Shown in pieces: positions 5,909 through 14,437 of a DNA stretch of 35,136 nucleotides. Under the pieces are notes generated by a model. The model did no database searches, was not told the DNA's origin, and saw only the letters and a list, made by a program, of their open reading frames with translations. Both the position numbers and the translations under genes were made by a program. The stretch lies in assembly GCA_018666575.1 (NCBI GenBank), contig JABIYX010000107.1:1-35136 (forward strand). Reading direction: 5' to 3'. Position 1 is the stretch's first letter; every line of letters begins with the position of its first letter. This stretch comes from Methanobacteriota archaeon. GTDB taxonomy: Archaea > Thermoplasmatota > Poseidoniia > Poseidoniales > Poseidoniaceae.

Positions 5909-8233
5909 TCATTCAGCCTCTAAGACCTCGAAATGGTGAATTCTTAATCCAGTCGAATCAATAATTTGTTCGCTTCTTCCAGAAAAGCCGAGTGGATTAA
6001 TCCACCATTCACCATCGCTTTTGAGATTGATTGAGATGTTGAGTTGTTCATCAAACTGAAGCGTGTTGCATACATACCTCCATCCACTTTTGTCCTCTGG
6101 TGTAAAAGAAACTTGATTGAATTGAATCGTGTAGTCGAGTCCAGTTCCAATTTGTTCATAGAGAAGACATACGTTGAATCGACCCCTCAGACCAGCATCA
6201 TCGATTGCTTCTCTCCATTCGATTTCCCCTTGTTTTGTCATTACCATTCTTTCTTCACCGAGTGAAAGGAGGTCGCTGTAACGATGGTTCCTCCAAGGAT
6301 CTTGTTCTAAATCACATCCGCTTGCATCAATGCATGGTATTTGAGATAAATTCGACACAACAGCCACGCGTTCTGGGGACGGAGCATCGTACAGTTTCCA
6401 GAAACGAGCTCCATCGTAACTCCTCTCGACAGACCAATGAGGGGATGTGGCAAGATAAGGTGCAAGGCTTCCAATTGGACTCGAAACAGCATATCCGATA
6501 TCCAATTCCCGCAAACGCAAGATGTCATCGTTTCGAATTGCAGCTGTAGCCTCCTGTTGAATCTCATGATCCAGCGTTAATAGGCCAAGTGTGGGAATGC
6601 TCGTGGTTCTGATATTCGTGGCAAATGAATAGGTATGTCCCCAGTGAATATTTTCAGAATAAATGATTTCGTCAGGTGGATTCTCTTCGAGCCACATACG
6701 CAATTTCTCATCACCAGATGTTGATGCATGAAGTTCTTCGTGTTGGGAAAGCTGAACAAATAATCCTGCTGATAATATCGATCCCAAAATCAAACCGCTT
6801 AGGCACATGGCGGAAATGATTGGCTTGTAGTAGGGGTCCATATCACGATTAAGCCATGCTCGTTCTCCATCAACACTCGTAAGAGAAGTGGAACGGCTGG
6901 CTATCAGTCCTACGATGAGTGCAAGTGGCACATGATAGGCATGCAAAGCCATTGAATAGAGTGTGTATGACAGAAGACTCAAGATTTGAACATTTGTAAA
7001 GCCATCAATCAAATGGACGAATGATAGAATCCAGAGAGAGCCCATCCACAATGAAAGAAGCCGTATCTCCTTTGATTTTCGGCCGAGCCATAAACCGAAT
7101 GCTGCCAACATCATTAACGGGCCATTGTACATCAGCATCGGTTTACCTCCTTGCCATCCATATTCAGCAAAAACTGGTTCTTCCAACATCCTCGGTGCAA
7201 AGAAGATTAAGGCGATGATAAACATGACACTCATGATGATAATGGAAGAGATGAAGACGTGTTTGCTTCGATCTTGTTCTTCTTCATCCATACCTGTCCT
7301 CATAAGAATACTCGCCAGCAACATACAAGCCAGGTAAATGGCTCCGGTTGGATGGATGAGTACAGTAAATGCAGCCGTTGAAATGAATGCAATGATGTGA
7401 GCGCGAAGGGATTGATGATATGGTCGAAATACAACCAATATACCCACGATGAGTCCAAGTTGACTCGCTACAGATGGATAGCCTGAGTCGAATACCTTTG
7501 CGAAAAGTGCGAGTGATCCCCCCATTGCTAATACAGATGAAGCGCCTGCTCCCAGTCGATCCATACTCCCCCATATTCCCAATAGGATGGCAAGGAGAGA
7601 AATGTGTCCTAGAAGCATTGAAGTTTGCTCAATAGAACTTCCTGTTAGTTCGGATAACCACGCCAAAAGGCTTGGGAAGGCTGGCGGGTAAGTCCAAACT
7701 CCAGAATTTGGACTGGGTAGGTCGAATGATCCCGATGACCCAACATTTGCAGCAAGTGTCCCAAATCCGACCCAATCGACTCCAAAAGGTCGTTCCAATA
7801 GCAATAATGGAATCAATGTCATTGCACAAAAGAAACCCGCTAAAATCTGAAGCATTGGATTACGTTGTTGTTGAAACCAACGTTGTGCTTGAACTTCTTC
7901 TTCAAGTTCCGGTTCAGATTCAGAAAGAACCAGCCCATGCATGGCTGCCTCAAGTCGTTGCCAATGCGTATGTCGAGTCTTTTCGATGTGAATTTTTCGT
8001 CGTAAAAAAACGATGGAACATGTGTTTAGCAAAAGTATCGAAACCGTTACTAAAGGAATGCTCCACAATTGAAGAACAAACAACATCCCTGATGTTCCAT
8101 AAAGTACGAGTAAACCCAGAGGTAAGCAAAGTAGCGATTTTCTAAACGTATCTGCAGCCCCATCAAGAATACGAGTTAATGCCAATCCAGGAGGTATTGA
8201 TGCGAGGACAATAATGCATAATGCCGCCCACAT
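5909..8233 (-). CDS. Large multi-pass membrane protein, GT-C glycosyltransferase-like
   Basis: This 774-residue protein has about 11-12 predicted membrane helices between residues 1 and 500, followed by a soluble C-terminal domain of about 270 residues. An acidic residue in a loop after an early helix (RPFGVDWVGFGTL), followed by a TYPPAF motif, resembles the catalytic first loop of GT-C enzymes that use lipid-linked sugars. The helix-rich N-domain with an extracytoplasmic C-domain also fits that class. I cannot assign the acceptor. It could act in N-glycosylation, O-glycosylation or surface glycan synthesis. The gene starts with ATG 72 bp from the divergent M23 peptidase gene and is followed by the GT2 gene, which may make its donor. 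Confidence 0.7.
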   Translation of the reverse strand: MWAALCIIVLASIPPGLALTRILDGAADTFRKSLLCLPLGLLVLYGTSGMLFVLQLWSIPLVTVSILLLNTCSIVFLRRKIHIEKTRHTHWQRLEAAMHGLVLSESEPELEEEVQAQRWFQQQRNPMLQILAGFFCAMTLIPLLLLERPFGVDWVGFGTLAANVGSSGSFDLPSPNSGVWTYPPAFPSLLAWLSELTGSSIEQTSMLLGHISLLAILLGIWGSMDRLGAGASSVLAMGGSLALFAKVFDSGYPSVASQLGLIVGILVVFRPYHQSLRAHIIAFISTAAFTVLIHPTGAIYLACMLLASILMRTGMDEEEQDRSKHVFISSIIIMSVMFIIALIFFAPRMLEEPVFAEYGWQGGKPMLMYNGPLMMLAAFGLWLGRKSKEIRLLSLWMGSLWILSFVHLIDGFTNVQILSLLSYTLYSMALHAYHVPLALIVGLIASRSTSLTSVDGERAWLNRDMDPYYKPIISAMCLSGLILGSILSAGLFVQLSQHEELHASTSGDEKLRMWLEENPPDEIIYSENIHWGHTYSFATNIRTTSIPTLGLLTLDHEIQQEATAAIRNDDILRLRELDIGYAVSSPIGSLAPYLATSPHWSVERSYDGARFWKLYDAPSPERVAVVSNLSQIPCIDASGCDLEQDPWRNHRYSDLLSLGEERMVMTKQGEIEWREAIDDAGLRGRFNVCLLYEQIGTGLDYTIQFNQVSFTPEDKSGWRYVCNTLQFDEQLNISINLKSDGEWWINPLGFSGRSEQIIDSTGLRIHHFEVLEAE

Positions 8234-8305
8234 GAGTCGTGGCTAAACCTAATGGGTCATCAATTTCATCCATGAACTCATAGGTGGGATGCCTGTCTTA
8301 CAATC

Positions 8306-8920
8306 ATGTGGGGATGTTCAGACCTTGCAGGTTCAGGGAAAAATTCGTTTCATCCAATTGTTTCTCTTCCCGATCACTACTGGGTGCTAAATTTACAACG
8401 ACCTCAAATCGATTGGGCAAATCCTTACGCTTTTACAATCGGGCGGTATGACGAGGATAGAAAGGGAATGTATACGCAGGAATTGTTCGCAGGGGAGCGA
8501 ACCATTCACGTTGGTTTAGATATTGGTGCACCCGCCCAAACCCCCATATATGCATTTGAAGATGGTTTTATTCATTCTTTTGCCGACAATGATGGAGATG
8601 GATCTTATGGTCCAACAATCATCACAGAACATTCCATCCAAATTGATGGTCAAACGACCACATTATGGGTACTTCATGGTCATCTTTCGCGTGAATCTCT
8701 TAATGGTTTAAACGCCGGCGATCCTATCATTCGCGGTCAAACGATTGGTGCAATGGGTCATGAGAATGAGAACGGTGGATGGCCTCCACACGTGCATATT
8801 CAACTCAGTTTAGAAGAGCCTGAAAAAGCCGACTTGCCTGGAGTTGTGACTCCTGAGAATAGAGACCAAGCGTTACTCAATTTCCCTGACCCAAGAAATA
8901 TCTTGGGAATGGTCTACTAG
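8306..8920 (+). CDS. Stand-alone M23 (LytM-like) metallopeptidase domain protein
   Basis: This 204-residue protein contains the zinc-binding pattern of M23 peptidases: HVGLDIGAPAQTPIYAFEDG (first His and Asp), LHGHLS and PHVHIQL. The middle (SFADNDGDGSYGPTIITEHS) and ENGGWPPH resemble the M23 module found fused to class III aminotransferases more than classical lysostaphin-like wall hydrolases. No clear signal peptide or lipobox is seen, so it may be cytoplasmic. Archaea lack murein, so the substrate is unlikely to be peptidoglycan. It stands alone between two minus-strand genes and ends 3 bp from the convergent PGI/PMI gene. Confidence 0.82.
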   Translation: MWGCSDLAGSGKNSFHPIVSLPDHYWVLNLQRPQIDWANPYAFTIGRYDEDRKGMYTQELFAGERTIHVGLDIGAPAQTPIYAFEDGFIHSFADNDGDGSYGPTIITEHSIQIDGQTTTLWVLHGHLSRESLNGLNAGDPIIRGQTIGAMGHENENGGWPPHVHIQLSLEEPEKADLPGVVTPENRDQALLNFPDPRNILGMVY

Positions 8921-8923
8921 CAC

Positions 8924-10009
8924 TTAGTTCGCTAGGTGACCCTTCAAGGCTAGAATTGGTGCAATTGCAGCAGGGTCTTTTCCGTGGATAAGTGCAAGTG
9001 CAATTGTCAACCAATCCATGACGATGCAGTGATGGAGCATTGCTTCGAGAAGAGAAGGCCCTTCTCCGTGAACTTTCCATGCGAAATCAGTAGGTGTATG
9101 TTCAATCATCCAATCGACTCGTTTACGCACTTGAGGTGAGATTCCATCCCATGTGATGAATAGGACTGCCTGTTCCTCTCTTGCAGGATCGCCATCCTCT
9201 CCAATGCCTCCCCATGCAACAATCTCGTTGTGATTCATTTCTGGTATCGCTCCGATTCGTGCAAATCGGCCTGAATTTTCATTAATTTGATTTTTGAATC
9301 GAATGAGGACAGGTTGCAATTCTTGAGGTCCCAAAAGAGCGAGTGTTTGTGTCGAAAGTGCTTGGGCTAATGCAAGTATATCGCTTCCCTCTTCTTTCCG
9401 GAAATCATTCGCATCAGATGCGTAATGAAGGCGGAGCATCATCGATTCAAATTCCTTTTCACTTTGGCGAGGGAGGATGCCAAGGTGTTGCATGCAGGCG
9501 AGTTGACGCGAAAACAAATGACCGAATGCAGTTCGAGGAGGTTGCCCTCCAATGGAAGGAATAAGGTAACAATTCTCGTAGAGTTCACCCAAACCAGCAA
9601 GCATTCCACCAGTTGCAATTACAATCACAGTAGCGCCTTGCTTCAATGCTGTTTCGGTTGCATGAAGGGTCTCTTCGGTATTGCCGCTATGGGATGTTGC
9701 AAGGACCAACCAAGATGGATTCCACCACGAAGGAATTCTATAATCTCTGTGTGTAATAAATGGAGTTTCTCCCGCATGATTTGAAAGGGTCGAGAGGAAA
9801 TCACCACCGGCTGCTGAGCCTCCCATTCCAAGACAAAGAACTCCATTCCACGTTTGTTTTTGGAGTTCAGAAAGCCAAGGTAGGTGTTCAAGATTAACCG
9901 CATCCATGCCCTTTTCAAAATCAGTAAAGAAGGTCTGAGTGAACCCAGCCATGCCTTGTGAATCAAGGGTGCTGAGTAGATTCTCGATGTCGATAGAATC
10001 TTCGTCCAT
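8924..10009 (-). CDS. Bifunctional phosphoglucose/phosphomannose isomerase
   Basis: This SIS-domain enzyme interconverts glucose-6-phosphate or mannose-6-phosphate with fructose-6-phosphate. The 361-residue length fits the archaeal bifunctional family. Visible motifs are LGMGGSAAGGDF (start of the first SIS domain), SHSGNTEETL (phosphate-binding loop), QPPRTAFGHLF, and NHNEIVAW with the catalytic Glu. A C-terminal His/Lys region completes the site. It supplies sugar phosphates to glycolysis/gluconeogenesis and, with GlmS encoded about 9 kb away, to amino sugars. It lies 37 bp downstream of nmd3 on the same strand and may be the last gene of the ccm-nmd3 run. Confidence 0.92.
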   Translation of the reverse strand: MDEDSIDIENLLSTLDSQGMAGFTQTFFTDFEKGMDAVNLEHLPWLSELQKQTWNGVLCLGMGGSAAGGDFLSTLSNHAGETPFITHRDYRIPSWWNPSWLVLATSHSGNTEETLHATETALKQGATVIVIATGGMLAGLGELYENCYLIPSIGGQPPRTAFGHLFSRQLACMQHLGILPRQSEKEFESMMLRLHYASDANDFRKEEGSDILALAQALSTQTLALLGPQELQPVLIRFKNQINENSGRFARIGAIPEMNHNEIVAWGGIGEDGDPAREEQAVLFITWDGISPQVRKRVDWMIEHTPTDFAWKVHGEGPSLLEAMLHHCIVMDWLTIALALIHGKDPAAIAPILALKGHLAN

Positions 10010-10046
10010 GAATCATTGAGAGGCTAACCCTTCATAGGGGCTCCTA

Positions 10047-11111
10047 TCAATCCGTATGGTCAAGTGCCATATCATGAAGTGCTATGAATTCCCCTTCAAT
10101 ATTTGCTAATCGTAGCGTCCATGCTCCATCATAATCCCAAGGAAGACGAACTGAAGTCATTTTCCAGGTCTCTGGGTTGAGAAATTCTGCAACAGAGTCA
10201 TCTTTATTCAATACGTCAACAGTGATATGATTCTTCATCTGAGCAATGACAAGGACGTTGTCGAGATCTCTCCATGTGGCTCCGGTTCGTTCCTGTCGTG
10301 CGATACGTTCCATGATTGCACCATCCTTTGACCAAGAACTCGGTCTCCAAAGGTCTCCTCTCCATCGGACCACATCCCCCAAATCGTATCCCGGCTTTCG
10401 ATAAAGAAGCGTTAAACGAGTGACATCAACGCCATCTTTTCGTCCAACAGTTGTGTTGGTTTCTCCAACTTGGCCTCCCCAGTTGACTGTTAAATGTCGG
10501 CCCCAAGCACGAGCAAGACCCTTTGAACCCATGACCACATCGTAGCCACCAGTCACTGAACCTTCACTTGTAATGAAAAACATCGGGTCATCGCTTAAAT
10601 TCTCAATGACATCATCCAGACTTGCTCGAAGTGTGGTGAGCTCCTCTTCTTCGAGTCTTCTTCCAGTAGAACGCAATTGTACGGTTGCTTCGAAGTAATT
10701 GCCTGCCCGTCGAGTGCATGTCAAACAAACTCCGTTGGACATTCGAGCCCGCATAGTAAATTCGTCTTGATAGAGAAGATCGTCGACTACACCTTCAACT
10801 TGGAGGTGGAGAAGCGTGTGTCTGTCCGAAACAGTTTGCGGTTGGCAAGCTAATCCGATTTCTTCAGCACGTTCGTGGAATGCAACGTTTCGTTGAATCA
10901 GTTCGTCCCATAACTTGTCTTCAGGAACATCAACCCAACGTCCATGCATGTCGATAAGGCCGCATCTGGCACATCGGGTGAAGTTTGTGTTTTCTGGAAC
11001 TTCTGCAATACGTGTACGTGCTCTTGTGCAAGGTTCACACATTCTGTCCGCAAACAATGGGGGGTCGCTTCCACAGATGAGGCAAAAATCACCACCGAGT
11101 CCTTTGGCCAT
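10047..11111 (-). CDS. nmd3: NMD3 family ribosome biogenesis protein
   Basis: This is the archaeal homolog of the eukaryotic 60S export adaptor NMD3. The 354-residue protein has the diagnostic N-terminal zinc-binding CxxC pairs: Cys10/Cys13, Cys25/Cys28 and Cys47/Cys50. A further CLTC pair follows near residue 129 with the mixed alpha/beta NMD3 core after it. Archaea have no nuclear export, so a role in late large-subunit assembly is expected from family knowledge. The start ATG at 11111 has a strong GAGGTGA ribosome binding site (11116-11122) that overlaps the stop of the small ccmD-like gene, implying coupling to the cytochrome c maturation genes. Confidence 0.88.
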   Translation of the reverse strand: MAKGLGGDFCLICGSDPPLFADRMCEPCTRARTRIAEVPENTNFTRCARCGLIDMHGRWVDVPEDKLWDELIQRNVAFHERAEEIGLACQPQTVSDRHTLLHLQVEGVVDDLLYQDEFTMRARMSNGVCLTCTRRAGNYFEATVQLRSTGRRLEEEELTTLRASLDDVIENLSDDPMFFITSEGSVTGGYDVVMGSKGLARAWGRHLTVNWGGQVGETNTTVGRKDGVDVTRLTLLYRKPGYDLGDVVRWRGDLWRPSSWSKDGAIMERIARQERTGATWRDLDNVLVIAQMKNHITVDVLNKDDSVAEFLNPETWKMTSVRLPWDYDGAWTLRLANIEGEFIALHDMALDHTD

Positions 11112-11120
11112 GATATCACC

Positions 11121-11276
11121 TCACTCTTCGCTTGTAGCATGGATTTGCTCAATTGCTTGGAGGCGTTGTTCCAAATCTTTGCTGCGGGCAAAGACAGTCC
11201 ATGTCCATATTCCAATGCCAAAGAGCATCCCGATATATGCAACTGCAAGATAGGTCATTCCTTCTGCCATTGTCAT
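11121..11276 (-). CDS. ccmD: Small CcmD-like membrane protein
   Basis: This short gene encodes 51 residues: a hydrophilic start, one hydrophobic helix (about residues 8-30, LAVAYIGMLFGIGIWTWTVF), then a charged helical tail. That is the usual shape and size of CcmD, which stabilises the CcmABC heme-handling complex. Its ATG overlaps the TGA of ccmC by one base. A second ATG at 11270 is also possible. The identification rests mainly on position directly after ccmC and on topology, because CcmD sequences are poorly conserved. Its stop lies in the ribosome binding site of nmd3. Confidence 0.72.
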   Translation of the reverse strand: MTMAEGMTYLAVAYIGMLFGIGIWTWTVFARSKDLEQRLQAIEQIHATSEE

Positions 11277-12007
11277 CACACCTTGTCCATTGTCTTTTGA
11301 ATCCTTTCAAGCCGTTGCTCAAGAGAGGTTATTCTCATGCTCATCAGTATGTGGCCAATAATGAATATTGTAAAGGAGATTGCGCCGATGACGAGGATTA
11401 CGGCCATTTCTCCAGCAAGACTTCCTCCGTCTCCTCCTCCAACAACCGGTCCGGGGTGTCTGATTTGCCACAATCTTGTTGCGACATATGTGACTGGAAC
11501 AAGAACAAATCCATACAATCCAAAAGTGGAAAACGTATCTCTTGTCTCAACTCCATCTGGTTGTGATTGGCGGCCAAGTACCAAAAAGAGTGCAAGAAAT
11601 GTAAGTAATCCAAAGGTGTTGAGTCGAACATCTGTCCAATCCCAAGGTACACCCCATTCCGCTGCTCCCCAGACCATGCCGCTCCATACTGTCATAAGGC
11701 CAGTTGCTAATCCTGCTTCAGCACCAGCTACGTGCATTCTCCATCCAAGTTTTGAGCGTTTGAAAAACCACATAGCTGAACCCACGAAAAGGAACCCAAA
11801 GGCAATGAAAGCAGCCCAAGCAGCGGGTACGTGCCAGTAGAAGATTCGTTGAGCATCTGGTGATTGAAACGCATTGATTGAGACACTAGGGGCTTTGAGC
11901 AAGGCTAGGCCTAGGGTTAATCCAATTCCTAGAAACCCGAGGAGGAGAAAACCTTCCGCTCCTCTCTTGCTCATGTCTCTTCCAACCGTTGTCTCTCTTT
12001 GAATCAT
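11276..12007 (-). CDS. ccmC: Cytochrome c biogenesis heme-handling protein CcmC
   Basis: CcmC delivers heme to the chaperone CcmE on the outer face of the membrane in system I cytochrome c maturation. The 243-residue protein has about six hydrophobic helices. It carries a conserved external His (RIFYWHVPAAWAAF, near residue 59), a tryptophan-rich WWD-like motif (WGAAEWGVPWDWTDVRL) and a second external-loop His (RHPGPVVGGG). The C-terminal charged helix is slightly longer than usual. ATG 12007 is used. An ATG at 11974 with GGAAGAG just upstream is a credible alternative start. It lies 6 bp after the CcmA-CcmB fusion gene. Confidence 0.9.
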   Translation of the reverse strand: MIQRETTVGRDMSKRGAEGFLLLGFLGIGLTLGLALLKAPSVSINAFQSPDAQRIFYWHVPAAWAAFIAFGFLFVGSAMWFFKRSKLGWRMHVAGAEAGLATGLMTVWSGMVWGAAEWGVPWDWTDVRLNTFGLLTFLALFLVLGRQSQPDGVETRDTFSTFGLYGFVLVPVTYVATRLWQIRHPGPVVGGGDGGSLAGEMAVILVIGAISFTIFIIGHILMSMRITSLEQRLERIQKTMDKV

Positions 12008-12013
12008 TGCATC

Positions 12014-13261
12014 TTAGATGAGGTTGGAATCAGTAATCCATTGAACCAGTAATGCAAATGGGAGGATGAGAATAGGCGTTAGTATTCGAGTAAATGCTGC
12101 TCTGGGACGAGCTAACCGCGACGAAGTCAAATCCAACATACGGACAATAAACATCGTTGAGATTGTGAGGAATGATCCGATGATTGTCACTTCCCATGAT
12201 ACTGGCATATCCATTGCTAATTGTGTCAGGAGCGTAAGCGCAAATCCAAGCACCGCTCCATGGAGGTATGAGGATGGGATTCCCTGTCTGTGTGCTTTCC
12301 ACCAAGCCAGCGATCGGTGTTCATGCAGCATCTGTACCATACTATCGCCTACCAATCCTGCAGCAAATGCAGAACTCAATATGAGTCCAGACCTTTGTAT
12401 TGTTCCGCTATCAAGTTTGGTTGGTTCGACAAGAGCAAGAAGAATTCCTAATGTCAATAAACCAGCAATCCCATTGAATGCTAATGTAGCCATAGTACGA
12501 TTGTTGTAGACGATTCCATTTCGAAGTGCAATCATCGCCTTGGAAGGTTGATGTGGTGCATGGTCACGAACAATTTCCGGTGTGCTTTCGCGAGGGATTT
12601 CAGTCATCCCTTCAGCATTAAATTGATGCGTTGCACATTGTTCAAACTCATTATTGTGGCTTGCAATGAGAATCCCATGCCCTTTCTGTCTCAAATATTG
12701 GACGTCCTCAATTAGACTTGTTCGAGAGGCTTGATCCAACCCTGAATCTGGCTCATCAAGAAAAATCAGTAGAGGGTCTGATGAGATGAAACCAGGGAGG
12801 AGCCCTGCTATCATCGCCACTTTTCTTCGCTGACCGCCAGATAGTTGAGCGATGGTATCATGCTTCCTATGTTTGAGATTATACCGTTCCAAAATGGAAT
12901 CCATTTCTATTCGAGAACCTGTGAAATCCATTGATGTAAGAAGATGCTCTTCGATGCGTTGACTCCCCATACATCCATCTGCTTGGAGTGTGAGTCCGAA
13001 GGGGCGTGAGGGTTTGTTGCTTCTACCTGCCTCGTCGATCAAAAGTTTCCCATGATGTAGCACTGAACCGGATTCAAGAGGGATTAGGCCTGCTGCAGTT
13101 TCGATGATTGTTGACTTTCCTTCACCGTTTGTTCCGTTGAATAAAATCACTTGCCCACTTGAAACTTGAAGATCAAGGTTTGACAGAACCGTTTTCATTC
13201 CTCTACGAACGGTTACGTTGTTCAAGTCGAGCAACGCCTCGGTCATGGTCTGGCCAAGCAT
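12014..13261 (-). CDS. CcmA-CcmB fusion: ABC ATPase joined to its membrane subunit
   Basis: This 415-residue protein combines an ABC ATPase (residues about 5-210) with a six-helix membrane domain (about 245-415). ATPase motifs are complete: Walker A GTNGEGKST at 43-51, signature LSGGQ at 140-144, Walker B LLIFLDEP at 164-171 and the switch His at 202. In system I cytochrome c maturation CcmA and CcmB are usually separate proteins that use ATP to release holo-CcmE from CcmC. The fusion is assigned to this pair because ccmC and a ccmD-like gene follow immediately. The membrane half is too divergent to identify as CcmB alone. The start is the ATG at 13261, with AGGCG upstream; an ATG five codons inside is possible. 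Confidence 0.8.
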   Translation of the reverse strand: MLGQTMTEALLDLNNVTVRRGMKTVLSNLDLQVSSGQVILFNGTNGEGKSTIIETAAGLIPLESGSVLHHGKLLIDEAGRSNKPSRPFGLTLQADGCMGSQRIEEHLLTSMDFTGSRIEMDSILERYNLKHRKHDTIAQLSGGQRRKVAMIAGLLPGFISSDPLLIFLDEPDSGLDQASRTSLIEDVQYLRQKGHGILIASHNNEFEQCATHQFNAEGMTEIPRESTPEIVRDHAPHQPSKAMIALRNGIVYNNRTMATLAFNGIAGLLTLGILLALVEPTKLDSGTIQRSGLILSSAFAAGLVGDSMVQMLHEHRSLAWWKAHRQGIPSSYLHGAVLGFALTLLTQLAMDMPVSWEVTIIGSFLTISTMFIVRMLDLTSSRLARPRAAFTRILTPILILPFALLVQWITDSNLI

Positions 13262-13322
13262 CGCCTATGAATGAATGCTGCGACAGGACAAGACCCATTA
13301 GAAACGAGCGATTCGGACTATT

Positions 13323-14372
13323 ATGGGGCAGATGTTGATGGCAACATTTGGTCCTATTGAATGGGTTTTACTGGCCATATGGATTGTTGTAATTTCGGCT
13401 CCGATTGTGTATTCTCTAAGAAATAAAACTCCTGTTGCGTTGGGAATCTCTGTCGCTTTGCTTCTTGGCTACATCATCCAATATTCTTTTGTCGTAATGG
13501 AAAACTATGACATTGAGATTCAGTTTGTGTGGGCGGATTTCATGCTTATTCCTACTCGGATTGATTCTCCTACTTGGCTGCATACACTTGCTAGTGCAGG
13601 TTTTTTACACAGCCAAAGTGATGTTACGCATGTACTTGGTAACGTTTTGGTCATTGCCCTTGTTGGTATTCCACTTGAACAACGACTTGGCACGAATCGT
13701 TTTATTGTCGTCTATGTATTGGGTTTGTTGGGAGGTTCTGTTGCATGGGTCTTGTTCAATATTGACTCTTCAACGCCTTCATGGGGCGCATCAGGTGCTG
13801 CATTTGGGTTGCTTGGAGCATACCTTTCTGGATGGCCAAGAGATGAAATTCCGTTTCCTCTTATCCTGATTCGGCCTTGGCCAGTAACAATCATTGCACT
13901 TTTCTACTTTGGATTCGAATTGGTTAGAGCCTTCTCGACAGTTGGTCTTGGAACGTATTCCACAGTTGCTCACATGGCTCATATTGGAGGATTCGTGCTG
14001 GCGTACGCTGCAGTTCCGTTCATTGCCAGAGGTGGCCCATATCCACTCGGCGTCGTCGATGGAGGGCCAAAGGGATTCGGAAACGCCCGGGCTCGTCTTG
14101 ACAGAATTAAAGCAAACATGGTCGATCTCTCAGAACGGGATGATCCATGGACTGAACTCGGGTATGATTTGCCAAAGAAATTGAAGGATCCTTTCAGAAA
14201 ATTAAGAGAGGCTTCGGATGAAGCAGAAACGCGCCTTGCTTGGATGGAACACATCGCAGATAGTGGCGAATGCCCAGTATGCTCTTCTTCCTTGGGGATG
14301 GTTGAGCGAAAAGACGGCCCTCAATTGCAATGCTCACAACAACCGTCTCATCTTTCATGGCCTCAAAATTAG
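13323..14372 (+). CDS. Rhomboid family intramembrane protease with zinc-ribbon tail
   Basis: This 349-residue protein has six or seven membrane helices containing the rhomboid active site. Ser157 lies in WGASGAAFG and His220 in HMAHIGG. A conserved HVLGN, with the oxyanion-region Asn, precedes them. The cytoplasmic C-terminal region of about 110 residues is charged and ends with CPVC (near residue 315) and a later Cys/His set that may form a zinc ribbon. Rhomboids cut transmembrane segments of client proteins; the client is unknown. The gene is divergent from the ccm genes and is followed after 65 bp by the giant subtilase gene on the same strand. ATG 13323 is used; further in-frame ATGs lie at codons 4 and 7. 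Confidence 0.88.
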   Translation: MGQMLMATFGPIEWVLLAIWIVVISAPIVYSLRNKTPVALGISVALLLGYIIQYSFVVMENYDIEIQFVWADFMLIPTRIDSPTWLHTLASAGFLHSQSDVTHVLGNVLVIALVGIPLEQRLGTNRFIVVYVLGLLGGSVAWVLFNIDSSTPSWGASGAAFGLLGAYLSGWPRDEIPFPLILIRPWPVTIIALFYFGFELVRAFSTVGLGTYSTVAHMAHIGGFVLAYAAVPFIARGGPYPLGVVDGGPKGFGNARARLDRIKANMVDLSERDDPWTELGYDLPKKLKDPFRKLREASDEAETRLAWMEHIADSGECPVCSSSLGMVERKDGPQLQCSQQPSHLSWPQN

Positions 14373-14437
14373 GCCCAAAATAGGGTCTTCGATTGAACGT
14401 TAGAACGATAGCATCAAAATAGGCGAGGTGTTGGTCT

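Noticed and set aside
7672-8145. Plus-strand open frame of 157 codons
   Set aside because: It is antisense to the GT-C-like membrane protein and has no motif or ribosome binding site.
8306-8920. Phage or bacterial endolysin
   Set aside because: No phage genes, holin or signal peptide are nearby, and the sequence resembles cytoplasmic aminotransferase-linked M23 modules.
11337-11840. Plus-strand open frame of 167 codons
   Set aside because: It is antisense to ccmC, whose His and Trp motifs are clear.
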